A stretch of 62,144 bases of DNA from Hominisplanchenecus_A murintestinalis (GTDB lineage: Bacteria; Bacillota; Clostridia; Lachnospirales; Lachnospiraceae). Where the stretch lies: the NCBI RefSeq assembly GCF_943193015.1, contig NZ_CALPCM010000016.1, positions 1 to 62,144 on the forward strand. The letters are read 5' to 3'. Below are positions 60,132 through 62,144 of the stretch, one piece after another. Positions within the stretch are counted from its first letter, which is position 1; the number at the start of each line of letters is the position of its first letter. Under the pieces are notes generated by a model. That model was not told the DNA's origin and ran no database searches. It was given only the letters and a program-made list of their open reading frames with translations. The translations under genes were made by a program, and so were the position numbers.

Positions 60132-60159
60132 TTGTTTTCCCATAAAAGATTTATATAAT
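60132..60159 (+). promoter_or_regulatory. Promoter of the third LRR gene
   Basis: TTGTTT (60132-60137), 16 bases, TATAAT (60154-60159). The sub-optimal spacing suits a promoter that needs an activator. Confidence 0.6.
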
Positions 60160-60248
60160 AAAAATGAAAACTTTGTTACACGGCGGTTTTTGCATTTGCA
60201 TGAATTGCGAAAAAGTAAAATTTTTGGGAAGAGAGGATAAACGTTTAA

Positions 60249-62144
60249 ATGAAGAATGGAAATCTATACAAAGGCAGGCTGGCAGTTCTGTATTCAATTG
60301 CTGCTTTTTTGCTAGTATTCTGTCTGTTTGCGTCCAATACGCCATATGGAACAGCGTGGAAAGCATATGCCGCGGAGGGAACGCTCACAGAAAGCGTAAA
60401 CTTAGAGGGCGTTGTTTATAAGGAAATTGAACCGGGAAAAATGCAGCTTGTGGAATGGGCAAAGAATATTTCGTGGAAGGAAGTGATTGAGATTCCGGAA
60501 ACCGTTACGTATGACGGCAAAGAATATACGGTAGTTTCCATTGGAGATAATGCATTTTACAACAATGCTGGAAAGCAAAGTATTGCAGAAGTTGTTTTTC
60601 CGGATACAATTGAAAGCATCGGGGAAAATGCATTTTGTTTCTGCACCGCTATGAACTCATTAAATTTGCCCCCGAACTTAAAAGAAGTTGGGAATACAGC
60701 CTTTTTGAACTGTTATGCCGGTGGGGAATTGACGATTCCTGCGTCTGTTACCCGGATTGGGGCTGATGCATTCCGCGGTATGAAAATAAGCAGTTTAATT
60801 ATTTTAAATCCGGATACCGTCTATGAAAGAAGCGCTTTTTCTGATAATCGAAGCCTTGTCAGCATAACGTTGCCAGACGGGATGACCTCTCTTGGAGGGA
60901 AGGGGTTTCTTTCGAGGTGTGTCAGCCTTGCGCAGATTGATTTGCCGGAAAGCCTTACATCCATACCGGATGGGGCATTGAGTTCGTGTACCGGTCTGAC
61001 GGAGATTCAGATACCGCTTTCTGTCAATACGATTGGCGGTTCAGCATTTTATGGATGTACCGGATTGAAAGAGGTCGTGGTACCGGAAGGAGTAACCGAA
61101 ATATCTGTCCAGACTTTCTGTAACTGCAGCGAGGAATTGAGTGTAACATTTCCCGATAGTGTGACATCTGTCCACAATTGGATATTTTGGAATGATAGCG
61201 TCGGCCGTGAGAAATACAGTAAGTCGGTTACTGTGAAATGTACCAGCAGGGAAGTTGCGGCTCTTGTGGCAGGCATAGGACATCAAAAAATAGAATTAAA
61301 TGGAGAGCCTTATGAACTGCTGGCATTTGACACGGATAAATATACATTTACAATTACGGATAGTGAACGTAGATATGTACAATTAGACAAATGGAAAGGA
61401 GCGCAGCCCTCCGGAGAAATTATTATTCCTGAGACAGTAGAGTGGGAAGGAAACACATATACTGTTAAAACAATTGGAACAAGCGCATTTTCCACATGCT
61501 CTAAAATTACGAAAATTACGCTCCCGGAATCGATTACCGGTATTGGGAAAGATGCTTTTATGAGCTGTACGGGACTGGAATCAATCAATCTGCCTGACGG
61601 CCTTACGCGTATCGAACAATGGGTGTTTTGCGCTTGCCATGCATTGAAGGAAGTGGAGCTTCCTCAAAGCCTGACATATATTGGCGGTTTCGCATTTAAG
61701 GAATGCGAAAGCCTGCAGACCGTTGACATTCCGGAAAGCTGTGAGCTAATTGACACTTCTGCATTTTGGGATTGTACAGGTATCACAAATGTAACTCTGC
61801 ATGAAGGACTCACGGAAATTGGCGACAATGTATTCAGCGGCTGCAGCGGTATTACGGAAATATTGCTGCCGGATTCCTTGCAGAAAATTGGATATTATGC
61901 ATTTCAAAACTGTACGGAGCTTGCGAATATTAAATTAGGCCAAGGATTGATAGAGATTGGAGGGGGGATTTTCCAAGGATGCAGCAAATTAACGGGGACA
62001 ATGCTTCTTCCGGATTCCGTCACAACAATCCGGCAGGATGCATTTGCAGACAGCAGCCTGTCAGGCGTTCATGTGGGCGGCGGGCTGACAATCCTGGAAA
62101 GCGGGGCGTTTCCAGATAGCATCCGTTTGACGACAAATAGTCCA
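60249..62144 (+). CDS. BspA-like LRR_5 surface protein, partial (runs off right edge)
   Basis: 632 codons from the ATG at 60249 (GAGAGG upstream), still open at the last base. Signal peptide at about 1-42 (LYSIAAFLLVFCLFA, then AYAAEG). After a short beta segment, LRR_5 repeats begin near residue 90 (IAEVVFPDTIESIGENAFCF) and run in two blocks interrupted around 345-420 by a non-repeat insert (VQLDKWKGAQPSGEI). About 20 repeats are visible. Related to the two LRR genes at 49-53 kb but under different control, divergent from the LytTR regulator. Confidence 0.9.
   Translation, partial: MKNGNLYKGRLAVLYSIAAFLLVFCLFASNTPYGTAWKAYAAEGTLTESVNLEGVVYKEIEPGKMQLVEWAKNISWKEVIEIPETVTYDGKEYTVVSIGDNAFYNNAGKQSIAEVVFPDTIESIGENAFCFCTAMNSLNLPPNLKEVGNTAFLNCYAGGELTIPASVTRIGADAFRGMKISSLIILNPDTVYERSAFSDNRSLVSITLPDGMTSLGGKGFLSRCVSLAQIDLPESLTSIPDGALSSCTGLTEIQIPLSVNTIGGSAFYGCTGLKEVVVPEGVTEISVQTFCNCSEELSVTFPDSVTSVHNWIFWNDSVGREKYSKSVTVKCTSREVAALVAGIGHQKIELNGEPYELLAFDTDKYTFTITDSERRYVQLDKWKGAQPSGEIIIPETVEWEGNTYTVKTIGTSAFSTCSKITKITLPESITGIGKDAFMSCTGLESINLPDGLTRIEQWVFCACHALKEVELPQSLTYIGGFAFKECESLQTVDIPESCELIDTSAFWDCTGITNVTLHEGLTEIGDNVFSGCSGITEILLPDSLQKIGYYAFQNCTELANIKLGQGLIEIGGGIFQGCSKLTGTMLLPDSVTTIRQDAFADSSLSGVHVGGGLTILESGAFPDSIRLTTNSP

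Overview
The window looks like a chromosomal segment of a gut-type Clostridia, most likely Lachnospiraceae (Blautia/Dorea/Mediterraneibacter-like). The reasons are moderate GC with strong AGGAGG-type ribosome sites, a Mrp-type antiporter operon with extra proton-channel subunits, BspA-like leucine-rich-repeat surface proteins, bacterial Ig-like domains, a T-box in front of proS, and TSCPD, DUF6440 and DUF6273 family proteins. The assignment comes from gene content; no marker gene such as rRNA is present.

Layout. 1-3.2 kb: GC-rich tail of a mobilizable element (DUF3847 protein, oriT, MobQ relaxase, coiled-coil protein) abutting the 3' remnant of an Ig-like surface-protein gene. 3.8-4.0 kb: a possible small RNA. 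4.1-11.4 kb: PLD/SF2-helicase/DUF3427 protein with a NUDIX hydrolase, then a PRTase-TRSP / StiP-PELOTA / HpcH-like operon of the type found with tellurite-stress (Ter) genes, ending in a decayed Cas6-like gene. 11.4-15.6 kb: a graveyard of foreign DNA containing an intact AT-rich Mrr-type endonuclease, phage remnants with in-frame stops and tRNA-like folds, a probable Fst/par-like type I toxin-antitoxin locus, and a broken IS4-family transposase.

15.6-25.1 kb is a nine-gene Mrp-like cation/proton antiporter operon (E, F, G, DUF4040, B, C and four large proton-conducting subunits). 25.1-30.5 kb carries small minus-strand genes, then an O-antigen-ligase-like membrane protein translationally coupled to a DUF6273/Ig surface protein. 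30.6-33.0 kb is T-box-controlled prolyl-tRNA synthetase plus a YbaK-type prolyl-tRNA editing protein. 33.1-38.7 kb is a complete branched-chain amino-acid ABC importer (livJHMGF) plus a cytidylate-kinase-like gene. 39-46.8 kb contains a class A beta-lactamase-fold serine hydrolase, an autoregulated TetR gene, two GH13 enzymes (an alpha-amylase-family hydrolase and glycogen branching enzyme), a TSCPD protein, and an aldehyde dehydrogenase next to a gutted iron-alcohol dehydrogenase.

47-62 kb is a cell-surface and signalling region: a CHAP/ricin/FnIII secreted protein, two LRR proteins sharing a nearly identical 3' end, a surface-protein remnant, a transmembrane Ser/Thr kinase whose outer domain resembles the SecD periplasmic head, a coupled unknown protein, an Agr-like histidine kinase/LytTR pair, and a third LRR protein running off the right edge. 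A pair of 14-bp direct repeats directly upstream of that gene's promoter is a likely LytTR operator, linking the two-component system to surface-protein expression. The strongest candidates for under-described biology are the type I toxin-antitoxin locus at 13.9-14.2 kb, the SecD-like kinase with its partner, and the LytTR-LRR switch.
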